A DNA stretch of 64,000 nt from Burkholderia sp. WP9 (GTDB lineage: Bacteria > Pseudomonadota > Gammaproteobacteria > Burkholderiales > Burkholderiaceae). The position numbers and the translations under genes are program-made. The stretch covers positions 558,001-622,000 of the forward strand of contig NZ_FNTG01000002.1 in NCBI RefSeq assembly GCF_900104795.1. The letters are read 5' to 3'. Shown here piece after piece: positions 43,334 through 51,172 of the stretch (positions are counted from its first letter, which is position 1; the number at the start of each line of letters is the position of its first letter). A model generated the notes under the pieces. The model was not told the origin of the DNA. It saw only the letters and a list, made by a program, of their open reading frames with translations, and made no database searches.

Positions 43334-43912
43334 TTGAAGAAACAACTTTTGCTCGCCGCAGGCGCGCTGGCCGCCGCATTGTCCTTTAACGCCATGGCAG
43401 CCGACACGTACCAACTCGACCCGACGCACACCTACCCGAGCTTCGAGACCGACCACTTCGGCGGTATTTCGGTCTGGCGCGGCAAGTTCAAGAAGAGCAG
43501 CGGCACCGTGGTGCTGGATCGCGCGGCGAAGACCGGCACGGTGGACGTGACGATCGACATGAGCTCGGTGGATATCGGCAACGACAAGCTCGACGCGGAA
43601 CTGGTCACGGACAAGTTCTTCGACGCCGCCAAGTATCCGACCGCGTCCTACAAGGGCACGCAGATCCGCTTCGACGGCGACAAGCCGGTGGAAGTGATCG
43701 GCACGCTGACGATGCACGGCATCACCAAGCCGGTCAATCTGAAGATCGAATCGTTCAAGTGCTTTGTCAACCCGATGCTCAAGCGTGAAGTGTGCGGCAC
43801 GGAATCGACCGCGACGTTCAATCGCGACGACTTCGGCGTCGACTTCGGCAAGGCCTACGGCTTCAAGATGCAGACCACGCTGCACATCCAGGCCGAAGGC
43901 ATCAAGCAGTAA
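43334..43912 (+). CDS. yceI: YceI family periplasmic lipocalin-like protein (second copy, TTG start)
   Basis: A 192-residue secreted protein: [20 protein letters not shown] signal peptide, then the canonical YceI domain ([57 protein letters not shown]). Two Cys (in KCFVNP and REVCGTE) could form a disulfide. The frame opens with TTG at 43334, supported by GGAG at 43324-43327 and by the absence of any ATG that would keep the signal peptide, so it is a genuine TTG start. It lies 46 bp after the first copy and is likely co-transcribed. Confidence 0.9.
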   Translation: MKKQLLLAAGALAAALSFNAMAADTYQLDPTHTYPSFETDHFGGISVWRGKFKKSSGTVVLDRAAKTGTVDVTIDMSSVDIGNDKLDAELVTDKFFDAAKYPTASYKGTQIRFDGDKPVEVIGTLTMHGITKPVNLKIESFKCFVNPMLKREVCGTESTATFNRDDFGVDFGKAYGFKMQTTLHIQAEGIKQ

Positions 43913-44348
43913 ACCGCTGCCTTTCAGGCCGGCGTCAGGCGGTTGCGGCAACCGGTCTCTGTACCGGCATGTCGCCGCAACCCGCCCCTGCCTGAGTACA
44001 CCGGCCGGTTCCGTCGCTCAGCCGACCAGCCGCTCACGAGCGCGCGGAACGTATCCTTTTTCGAGTGCCGCGTGCGTGGCGAACGGGTCTTCTGCGGAAG
44101 TGATTATCGAAGCGGACGTAACGGTTCGATTCACCGAATAGCCCTTGAAAACAGGGCTATTTTTCATATCGCGTGCGATTAAATCGAGTGTTCGGCATGT
44201 TTTACGCGTCATAAATTCCTTTTTCTCCGCAACCCAAAACTTGAGCGCGAAGAGCTGCCATAAGTACCCGCTATTCATTCATTTGAACCGCTCGGTTAAA
44301 CCGTAAAGTCGCCAGCACGGAAATAATCCTTTGTCGGGAGACTGTGCG
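43913..44348. other. Intergenic region containing a strong terminator and an AT-rich promoter area
   Basis: No convincing protein is encoded in this 436-bp region. It has a classical intrinsic terminator at 44137-44164 and, after it, an AT-rich stretch up to the outer-membrane protein gene, including the small dyad CGGTT-A-AACCG at 44293-44303. The 224 nt between yceI and the terminator are either a long 3' UTR or a small RNA gene. Confidence 0.5.
44137..44164 (+). terminator. Intrinsic (Rho-independent) terminator
   Basis: AATAGCCCT (44137-44145) and AGGGCTATT (44153-44161) form a perfect 9-bp stem with a 7-nt loop followed by a short T-run on the plus strand. It is the clearest terminator in the window. 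The nearest upstream gene is yceI, which ends at 43912. Confidence 0.8.
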
Positions 44349-45002
44349 GTGAAATTGGTAAAAAATGCGGCTGTGGTCGCGGCGTTGGCGGCGACGATGG
44401 TGGGAGCAGCACAGGCGCAGGAGATTTATGTTCACGGCGGCTCGCTCGGCGCCGGTGTGGGCGCGGCGCTGCCGCTGACCTCATGGGCGGGCGTGCATGC
44501 GGAAGTCGAAGGCTTTGGCCTGTCGCATTCGGTCCACGCCAACGACAACGAATACGACGGTCACCTCAAGCTCTTGCAGGGCGGCCTGTATCTCGACCTG
44601 TTCCCGTTCAGCTCCAGCGGTTTTCGCGTCACGGCCGGCGCGCTGATCAACGACGACGAACTGAGCGCCCACGCCGTGCCGAACGCGCAGGGCAACTACA
44701 AGATCGGCGACGACTACGTGCCGGCCGTGGCCGCCGCGCCATCGGCCACGGTCACGCTGCCGCGCGTCATGCCCTATCTCGGCATTGGTTACGGCCATAA
44801 GCCGGTTTCGAAGGGTTTCGGGCTGACGCTCGATCTCGGCGTCGCCTACGGCCGTCCGCGCACGAGCTATAACGTGCCGGCGATCTATTCGATGTTCACC
44901 ACGCAGGCAAATATCGACGAGCAGGAACGCAAGATCAGCGACAAGGTGGAGCGCTACAAGGTTTATCCGGTGCTGCAGATCGGCGTGAGCTACCGCTTCT
45001 GA
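44349..45002 (+). CDS. Outer-membrane beta-barrel protein (GTG start)
   Basis: A 217-residue secreted protein with signal peptide (KLVKNAAVVAALAATMVGAAQA). An antiparallel-barrel pattern follows: alternating strands, GGLYLDLFPFSSSGFRVTAGA, RVMPYLGIGYGHK, LDLGVAYGRP, and a C-terminal SYRF with final Phe, the BAM-recognised ending. It resembles OmpW/outer-membrane insertion proteins of about 200 residues; the substrate is unknown. The frame can open at TTG 44331 or GTG 44349. GTG was chosen since GGGAG (44336-44340) is correctly spaced and the signal peptide begins there. Confidence 0.75.
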   Translation: MKLVKNAAVVAALAATMVGAAQAQEIYVHGGSLGAGVGAALPLTSWAGVHAEVEGFGLSHSVHANDNEYDGHLKLLQGGLYLDLFPFSSSGFRVTAGALINDDELSAHAVPNAQGNYKIGDDYVPAVAAAPSATVTLPRVMPYLGIGYGHKPVSKGFGLTLDLGVAYGRPRTSYNVPAIYSMFTTQANIDEQERKISDKVERYKVYPVLQIGVSYRF

Positions 45003-45073
45003 GCGGTCCTTGCGGCGGCGGAGCAAGGTAGTATTACGGTTTGGCTTTTGTTGTCATCCGTTTTCTCCATCCT

Positions 45074-46240
45074 ATGAGTTCTGCAGGCCGCCACATCGCG
45101 CACCTCGACATGGACGCGTTCTACGCGTCCGTCGAGCTCTTGCGCTATCCGGAATTGCGGGGCCAGGCGGTGGTGATCGGCGGCGGCCGCAGCGGCGTGC
45201 CGCAAACGCTCCAAGACGGCACCCGCCGTTTCGCCAGGCTGCGCGACTACGCGGGCCGTGGCGTGGTAACCACCTCCACTTACGAAGCCCGCGCACTCGG
45301 CGTGTTCTCGGCCATGGGCATGATGAAGGCGGCCATGCTCGCGCCGGACGCCATCCTGCTGCCCACCGACTTCGACTCGTATCGCCACTACTCGCGCCTC
45401 TTCAAGGCGGCGGTCGCCACCTTCACGGACCGTATCGAAGACCGCGGCATCGACGAAATCTATATCGATCTGACCGACGTGCCGGGCGAGCCGCGCGAGA
45501 CCGCCGCGCGCATCAAACAGGCGGTCAATCAGGCCACCGGACTCACCTGCTCCATTTGCGTGGCGCCGAACAAGCTGCTGGCGAAGATCGGTTCCGAACT
45601 CGATAAACCCAACGGACTCACGATCCTCACGCCGGCCGATGTGCCGCTGCGCGTGTGGCCGCTGCCGGTGCGCAAGGTCAACGGCATCGGGCCGAAGGCC
45701 GCGGAAAAGCTGACCGCGCTCGGTCTCGCCACGGTCGGCGACCTGGCCGCGGCAGATGCGGGACTGTTGCAGGACCACTTTGGGCGCAGCTACTCGGCGT
45801 GGCTCATGCAGGTTGCGCAGGGCCAGGACGAGCGGCCGGTGGTGGTCGAATCGGAGCCCAAGTCGATGAGCCGCGAAACGACCTTCGAGCGCGATCTGCA
45901 TCCTCGTCACGACCGCCCGGCGTTGTCGAGCTCGTTTACCGGCTTGTGCGTGCGGGTGGCGGAAGATCTGGTGCGCAAAGGCTACGTGGGTCGCACGGTG
46001 GGCATCAAGCTGCGTTACGACGATTTCCGCACCGTCACGCGCGATCTGACGCTGGATGCGCCGACCGCCGACGCCGCCGAGATCCGCCGCGCCGCAACCG
46101 AATGCCTGCGCAGAGTGGAATTGAACCGCAAGCTGCGGCTGCTCGGTGTGCGCGTAAGCGCCTTGAGCCCGGCCAACGCGCTGCCGCCGCAAAGGCGGCT
46201 GCCGGTTCAGGCCGACTTGCCCTTTACCAGCGACGAATAA
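45074..46240 (+). CDS. dinB: DNA polymerase IV (DinB, Y family)
   Basis: A 388-residue translesion polymerase. The palm motif IAHLDMDAFYASVE supplies the first catalytic Asp, and RGIDEIYIDLTDV the catalytic D-E pair. A finger motif is TTSTYEARALGVFSAMGMMKA, with helix-hairpin-helix KVNGIGPKAAEKLTALGLATVGDL and the little-finger domain after MSRETTFERDL. Between palm and fingers about 20 extra residues (SGVPQTLQDGTRRFARLRDY) are inserted relative to E. coli DinB, a feature I associate with betaproteobacterial DinB. The C-terminus ends in QADLPF, matching the beta-clamp binding motif QxxLxF. The 3' end overlaps the convergent kinase by 34 bp. Confidence 0.93.
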   Translation: MSSAGRHIAHLDMDAFYASVELLRYPELRGQAVVIGGGRSGVPQTLQDGTRRFARLRDYAGRGVVTTSTYEARALGVFSAMGMMKAAMLAPDAILLPTDFDSYRHYSRLFKAAVATFTDRIEDRGIDEIYIDLTDVPGEPRETAARIKQAVNQATGLTCSICVAPNKLLAKIGSELDKPNGLTILTPADVPLRVWPLPVRKVNGIGPKAAEKLTALGLATVGDLAAADAGLLQDHFGRSYSAWLMQVAQGQDERPVVVESEPKSMSRETTFERDLHPRHDRPALSSSFTGLCVRVAEDLVRKGYVGRTVGIKLRYDDFRTVTRDLTLDAPTADAAEIRRAATECLRRVELNRKLRLLGVRVSALSPANALPPQRRLPVQADLPFTSDE

Positions 46241-47661
46241 TCCGCCGACCCGGCCGCAGCGCTTGCGTTCGCCCGCACCGGCCGCATACCGGCTTCGACC
46301 GCCAGCGCCGCGACCGAGAACGCAAAGGTGTTGATGCCGTGCGCGCTCTGCGCCGACACCGTACCGCGATGCATCTCCGCAATCGCTTTCACGATCGCGA
46401 GACCCAGCCCGTGGTTTTCGCGGCTATTGGTGCGCGAGACCTCCGCGCGATAAAAGCGGTCGAACAGATGTTCGAGCACGTCCGGCGAAATCGGTGCACC
46501 GGGGTTGGCCACCGCGACGCGCACCTGATCCTCTTCATTCACGATCGTCACGTTGATCTCCGCGCCGGGCTCGCAATGCTGGATGGCGTTCATCAACAGA
46601 TTCGTGCAGGCACGGCCGAACAGCGAGCGGTTCACGCGCGCCACGGCGTCACCGCGCAATTGCGCATGCACTCGCGCTTCTTCGAGCGGAATCTCCAGAA
46701 ACTCCAGCGTGTGCGCGGCTTCCGCGGCCAGCGACACTTCGACCAGACCGGTTGCCCGCTCGCCCTGATCGGCGCGGGCGAGGAACAGCATGTCGTTGAT
46801 GATCGCGCGCATGCGCTCGAATTCTTCGAGGTTCGATTGCAACGTATGGCGCAGATCGTCGACGGAACGATTGCGTGTCAGCGCCACTTCCGTCTGGCCG
46901 ATCAGAATCGTCACCGGCGTGCGCAGTTCGTGAGCCACGTCCGCATTGAACGATTCGAGGCGGCCGTAGGCGCCGTCCAGCCGCTCGAGCGCGCCGTTGA
47001 AGGAATTCGCCAGGTCGCTCAATTCGAGCGGCAGCGCGGCCGTGTTCAGACGCTGCGAGCGATTGTTCGGGCTGACGGCGGACGCGTCGCGCGTGAGGCG
47101 CGTGAGCGGCGCGAGACCGAGCCGGGTGACGGAGTAGCTGAGCAACAGGACAGCAAGACTGCCAAGCGCCGACAGCGCGGCGAGTGCCGAGCCGAACACG
47201 CGCATGGTGCGCACGTTGGGCGAGTAGCTCGCGGCCACCTGCAATTGAACCGGCGGACGCGCGCCGTAGGCCGGGATCGTCACCGTGGAGGTGAGCATGT
47301 CCTGACCGCCGCCGGCCGGCGTCACGCGTGTATAGCCGCCCGGCCAGCTCGTCACCACCGGACCGTCCACCAGCTTGCCGTAATGAAAGTATGGGTCGGT
47401 GCTCGACACCGCATAGACGGTGCTGCCGTCGTGCGGCGTCATGTCAGTGAGTTTTTCGCGCGCCATGCGCCATTTTTCCGGCGTGACCGCGTGATAGACA
47501 ATGATGCGCGCAATCTGCGTGCGATCGTCGAGCGACTCGCGCAGATGATGTTCGAGCTGCGTGCGCAGCACCAGAAAGAGCCCCGTGCCGACAAGCGTGA
47601 ACACGAACAGTGCGACGAACGCGAACATCATGGCGAGGCGCCGGGCGATCGAACGGTTCAT
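46207..47661 (-). CDS. Sensor histidine kinase of the RND operon (CusS-like)
   Basis: A 484-residue inner-membrane kinase. TM1 is at about 13-35, a periplasmic domain of about 130 residues follows, TM2 is VFGSALAALSALGSLAVLLLSY, then HAMP. HisKA has DVAHELRTPVTILIGQTEVAL, and HATPase has NLLMNAIQHC, VANPGAPISPD, and SRENHGLGLAIVKAIAEMHRG. The overall layout resembles heavy-metal sensor kinases such as CusS, although no obvious Cys/His/Met cluster marks the periplasmic part. ATG 47661 overlaps the regulator stop by 4 bp. It is the last gene of the RND operon. Confidence 0.92.
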   Translation of the reverse strand: MNRSIARRLAMMFAFVALFVFTLVGTGLFLVLRTQLEHHLRESLDDRTQIARIIVYHAVTPEKWRMAREKLTDMTPHDGSTVYAVSSTDPYFHYGKLVDGPVVTSWPGGYTRVTPAGGGQDMLTSTVTIPAYGARPPVQLQVAASYSPNVRTMRVFGSALAALSALGSLAVLLLSYSVTRLGLAPLTRLTRDASAVSPNNRSQRLNTAALPLELSDLANSFNGALERLDGAYGRLESFNADVAHELRTPVTILIGQTEVALTRNRSVDDLRHTLQSNLEEFERMRAIINDMLFLARADQGERATGLVEVSLAAEAAHTLEFLEIPLEEARVHAQLRGDAVARVNRSLFGRACTNLLMNAIQHCEPGAEINVTIVNEEDQVRVAVANPGAPISPDVLEHLFDRFYRAEVSRTNSRENHGLGLAIVKAIAEMHRGTVSAQSAHGINTFAFSVAALAVEAGMRPVRANASAAAGSADYSSLVKGKSA

Positions 47662-48344
47662 GACTGCTCCGCCTCCTCGCGCACTTCGAGCACGTACCCC
47701 ATGCCGCGCACGGTGTGCAGCAGCTTGGAGGAAAACGGGCCGTCGAGTTTGGCGCGTAATCGTTTGATCGCGGTTTCGACCACGTTCGTATGGCTGTCGA
47801 AATTGACGTCCCAGACGAGTTCGGTAATCGCGGTCTTCGAGAGTATGTCGCCTTGCCGGCGCGCCAGCACGCTGAGTAACTGGAATTCCTTGGCGGTCAG
47901 GTCGAGGCGCACGCCGTCGCGGGTCGCGCGCCGGCCGATCAGATCAACGAACAGATCGCCCACGGAAATCAGCGTGGATTCCTGCGAACGGGTGCGCCGC
48001 GCCAGCGCGTGCAACCGTTCGACCAGTTCGAGAAACGAAAAGGGTTTGGTGAGGTAGTCGTCCGCGCCTTCGCGCAAGCCGCGCACGCGGTCGTTCACAT
48101 GGTCGCGTGCGGTGAGCATGATGACCGGCGTCGATTTGCGCATGCGCAGTGCCTTCAGCACGCTGAAGCCGTCGCGTTTGGGCAGCATCACGTCGAGGAC
48201 GATCACGTCGTAATCGAATTCGGTGGCCAGATGCATGCCTTCCTCGCCGTCGAGTGCGACGTCGACGACCCAGCCCTGCTCTGTCAAACCGGAGCGCAGG
48301 TAGTCCACCACCTTGTGCTCGTCTTCAACAATCAGCAATTTCAT
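47658..48344 (-). CDS. OmpR-family response regulator of the RND operon (CusR-like)
   Basis: A 228-residue regulator: receiver (LLIVEDEHKVVDYL, Asp in VIVLDVMLPKRDG, LTARDHVNDRVRGL, Lys in YLTKPFSF) and winged helix (LTAKEFQLLSVLARRQGDIL, FDSHTNVVETAIKRLRAKLDG, HTVRGMGYVLE). The HxNVVExxIxxLRxKxD pattern is typical of the CusR/CopR heavy-metal group. It lies 76 bp after the outer-membrane factor and is coupled to the kinase gene, so the pump operon carries its own sensory pair. Confidence 0.94.
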   Translation of the reverse strand: MKLLIVEDEHKVVDYLRSGLTEQGWVVDVALDGEEGMHLATEFDYDVIVLDVMLPKRDGFSVLKALRMRKSTPVIMLTARDHVNDRVRGLREGADDYLTKPFSFLELVERLHALARRTRSQESTLISVGDLFVDLIGRRATRDGVRLDLTAKEFQLLSVLARRQGDILSKTAITELVWDVNFDSHTNVVETAIKRLRAKLDGPFSSKLLHTVRGMGYVLEVREEAEQS

Positions 48345-48420
48345 GCGCGTCCCCTTGTCTGTGCATTATACGAAACGCCTCGCCGCTCCCCTGCGTCCGC
48401 GCCACTCATGATCCATCGGC

Positions 48421-49917
48421 TCACCGCGCGGGAGCCATTGCCTCCTTCGTGTCGCCGGGCTGCGTGTTCTTCGGCGTGTCCGCCATATCCGCGCCGACGT
48501 CCCAGCCACCGCCGAGCGCCTTCACGAGCGATACCGACAGCGTCATCTGCTGGCCGTGAATCTGCACGTCCTGGCGCTCGCTGGTCAAGAGCGACTGCTG
48601 CGCCGTAATGACGTCGAGGTAAGCGACGAGGCCGCCCGAATAGCGGTCGTTGGCGAGCGCCAGCAGATGCTGCGCGTCGGTCACGGCCTCGCTCGACTGC
48701 CTGGCCGCGCCGTCCAGCACGGAGAGTCCGGTGATGCCGTCCTGCACCTGCTGGAACGCAGTGAGCACGGTCTGGCGGTAGTTCGCCTCGGTGGCCTTGT
48801 AGCCTTCGCTCGCGAACTGCACGTTGGCCGCGCGGCGGCCGCCGTCGAACAGCACCTGGCCGACCGCCGCGCCGAGCGTCCACATCAGCGTGGGCGCGCT
48901 CAGCAAGCTGGCGAACTGCGTGCTTTCCCAGCCAATGCTCGGGGTCAGCGTCAGACTCGGGAAGAACGCCGCCTTGGCGACGCCGATCTGCGCATTCGCC
49001 GCGGCCATCGCGCGCTCCGCCGAGGCGATATCCGGCCGCCGTTGCAGCACGTCGCTCGGCACGCCGAGCGGAATCGACGGCACCTGGACATCGACCACTT
49101 TGGGTGCGATCGAGAACTGGGGCGCGGGCACGCCGACCAGCGCGGCAATCGCATGTTCGAACTGCGCGCGCTGATTCAGGAGCAGTTGCGCCTGCACGCG
49201 TGTCGAGTCGAGCAGCGACTTCTGTTGCAGCACGTCGAGTCCCGACACCGAACCGAGATCGTGTTCCGTCGTGACGTAGTCGAGCGCCTTCTGTTGCAGT
49301 TTCACCGATTGATTCAGCACGTCGATCTCGGCGTCGAGTTCGCGCAGCGAGAAATAGTCGGTGGCGAGATCCGTGGTGAGAACGAGGCGCGCATTGGCGA
49401 GGTCGTCCGCCGATTGCTGTGCGGATGCCACCGAGCCTTCCACTTCACGCCGTATCCTGCCGAATAGATCGGTGTCGTAGTTGATGGCGGGGCCGAGCTG
49501 CACGTTGTTCTGCACGGTCGACGTGGTGGGCGTACCGTAATTGGTCCGCGGGCGATCCTGCGAAATCCGGAAACGCGATGCCTGTGCCGCCAGATCGACT
49601 TCAGGAATCTGCTGCGCGCGGGTGTTCGCCAGCGTCGCCCTGGCTTGCTCATAGTGCGCGCTCGCCGCCACCAGCGTCTGATTCTGCGCGAGCGCCTGGG
49701 TTTCCAGCGTGGCAAGCGTCGGATCGTTGAACGCACTCCACCAGTCCGGCGAAATCGGCGCATGCGACGGCACGGCCACGCGCCAGTACGAATCGGTTTG
49801 CCAGGTAGGCGGCACCTCGGCCTGCGGCCGCTGATAGTTGGGCCCGACCGTGCACGCGGCCAGCAACGCCGTGCCCGCGAGCGTCGTTATCGCACGCCCT
49901 GTGGCCACGCGCTTCAC
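48421..49917 (-). CDS. RND efflux outer-membrane lipoprotein (NodT/OprM family)
   Basis: A 498-residue TolC-like channel. The signal peptide ends in lipobox ALLAACTVGPNYQRP, so the mature protein is acylated on Cys. Two TolC/OEP repeats follow: QNQTLVAASAHYEQARATLANTRAQQIPEVDL and VLQRRPDIASAERAMAAANAQIGVAKAAFFPSLTLTPSIGWES. A Pro-rich C-terminus ends at SMAPAR-like residues. It forms the exit duct of the tripartite pump; the ATG overlaps the stop of the adaptor by 4 bp. Confidence 0.94.
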   Translation of the reverse strand: MKRVATGRAITTLAGTALLAACTVGPNYQRPQAEVPPTWQTDSYWRVAVPSHAPISPDWWSAFNDPTLATLETQALAQNQTLVAASAHYEQARATLANTRAQQIPEVDLAAQASRFRISQDRPRTNYGTPTTSTVQNNVQLGPAINYDTDLFGRIRREVEGSVASAQQSADDLANARLVLTTDLATDYFSLRELDAEIDVLNQSVKLQQKALDYVTTEHDLGSVSGLDVLQQKSLLDSTRVQAQLLLNQRAQFEHAIAALVGVPAPQFSIAPKVVDVQVPSIPLGVPSDVLQRRPDIASAERAMAAANAQIGVAKAAFFPSLTLTPSIGWESTQFASLLSAPTLMWTLGAAVGQVLFDGGRRAANVQFASEGYKATEANYRQTVLTAFQQVQDGITGLSVLDGAARQSSEAVTDAQHLLALANDRYSGGLVAYLDVITAQQSLLTSERQDVQIHGQQMTLSVSLVKALGGGWDVGADMADTPKNTQPGDTKEAMAPAR

Positions 49918-51137
49918 GACGCCCCCTTGCCGTTGGCCCGCGGCGGCTGGATCTGCACGTGATCGCCGTCCGCGATCGAATCGCTCGGGTTGATGATGAT
50001 CTTGTCGTTGGCCTCGATCCCGCTTTCTATTTCGAGCGACTGTCCGAGGTCTTGCGCAATCACGATCTTATGCAACTGCACGTTGCCGTTCGCGTCGACC
50101 ACCGCGACGCGCGGGCCTTCGGCGCGGAACAGCAGCGCGTTGCCCGGCACCATCAATTGTGCGTGGGCGACGGAAGGCACCGCGACCTGCACGTAGGCGC
50201 CCGGGCGCAGCTTGTCGTCGGGATTCGGCAGCGTCACTTCGACCTGCAACGAACGGGTGGGCACGTCGATCGCGCCGGACATGTGCGTGATGGTGCCGTG
50301 GAATTGCTGGCCCGGCAGTTCGGCCTGCGTCACCACCACCTTCTGTCCCACCGACACGTTTTGCGCGTATGCCTGCGGCAATTGCACATAGACACGCAGC
50401 GGGTCCGACTGCGCAAGCGCGAAGAGCGCGCGGCTCGTGCCGCTGCCCGCGTCGATCAGGTCGCCGACATCCACATTGCGCTGCGTGACCACGCCCGCGA
50501 ACGGCGCAACGATGCGCTTGAACGATTCGAGCTGCTGCAGGCGCTTGACGTTGGCGTCGGCAGCGGCCAGGTTGGCGACGTCCTGCGCATACGTGCTCTG
50601 CCGTTCGTCGAGCTCCTGTTGCGAGACCGCGTCGCGCTGGCGCAATTGCTGCCAACGGTCCAGCGAGCTTTTGGCGAGGCCGAGGCTCGAACTGGTTTGC
50701 TGACGCTGCGCCAAAGCCTGCGCGAGTTCCTGATCGATTTCCGGCGTATCCAGATCGGCGAGCAGTTGGCCCTGCTTCACGCGCGTGCCGATATCGGCGT
50801 ACCAGTGCAGCAGATAACCCGTGGAGCGCGCATAGATCGGCGATTCGACATAGCCGCGCAGCGTACCCGGTAGCAGCGTATTGCCGCCGCCTTCGGTCTG
50901 AGTCGGGCTCACCACGTTCACGTACTGCGTGGCGTTCTGCTTCGTGGTCTCCGCCACCGAACGGTTTTGCATCACGTTCGCGATCACGGTGCGCAACGCC
51001 CCGACGGCGAGCAGCGCCAGCACGATCCAGACAGCGATTTTGGCGCGTTTCCATTCGCGATGGCGCGGCGGCAAGGCGTGGCCGCCTTCGGTCTCTCGCG
51101 AGGGAATCGCTAGCGATGCATGAGTTTTTTCGGTCAT
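49914..51137 (-). CDS. RND efflux periplasmic adaptor (MFP) subunit
   Basis: A 407-residue membrane-fusion protein. An N-terminal cytoplasmic tail and one TM (AKIAVWIVLALLAVGALRTVI) are followed by a lipoyl half-motif (YARSTGYLLHWYADIGTRVKQGQLLADLDTPEIDQEL) and an alpha-hairpin (LAQRQQTSSSLGLAKSSLDRWQQLRQRDAVSQQELDER). The second lipoyl half is FAGVVTQRNVDVGDLIDAG; beta-barrel and membrane-proximal domains follow. It joins the inner-membrane pump to the outer-membrane channel. It lies 35 bp after the pump gene. Confidence 0.93.
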   Translation of the reverse strand: MTEKTHASLAIPSRETEGGHALPPRHREWKRAKIAVWIVLALLAVGALRTVIANVMQNRSVAETTKQNATQYVNVVSPTQTEGGGNTLLPGTLRGYVESPIYARSTGYLLHWYADIGTRVKQGQLLADLDTPEIDQELAQALAQRQQTSSSLGLAKSSLDRWQQLRQRDAVSQQELDERQSTYAQDVANLAAADANVKRLQQLESFKRIVAPFAGVVTQRNVDVGDLIDAGSGTSRALFALAQSDPLRVYVQLPQAYAQNVSVGQKVVVTQAELPGQQFHGTITHMSGAIDVPTRSLQVEVTLPNPDDKLRPGAYVQVAVPSVAHAQLMVPGNALLFRAEGPRVAVVDANGNVQLHKIVIAQDLGQSLEIESGIEANDKIIINPSDSIADGDHVQIQPPRANGKGAS

Positions 51138-51172
51138 CTCAGTCAGCCATCTCAGTCAGCCGTCAATTAACT

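Noticed and set aside
44018..44278. Minus-strand frame of 86 codons near the 44150 terminator
   Set aside because: Crosses the terminator stem, has no ribosome-binding site and no similarity to a family; AT-rich intergenic DNA explains it.
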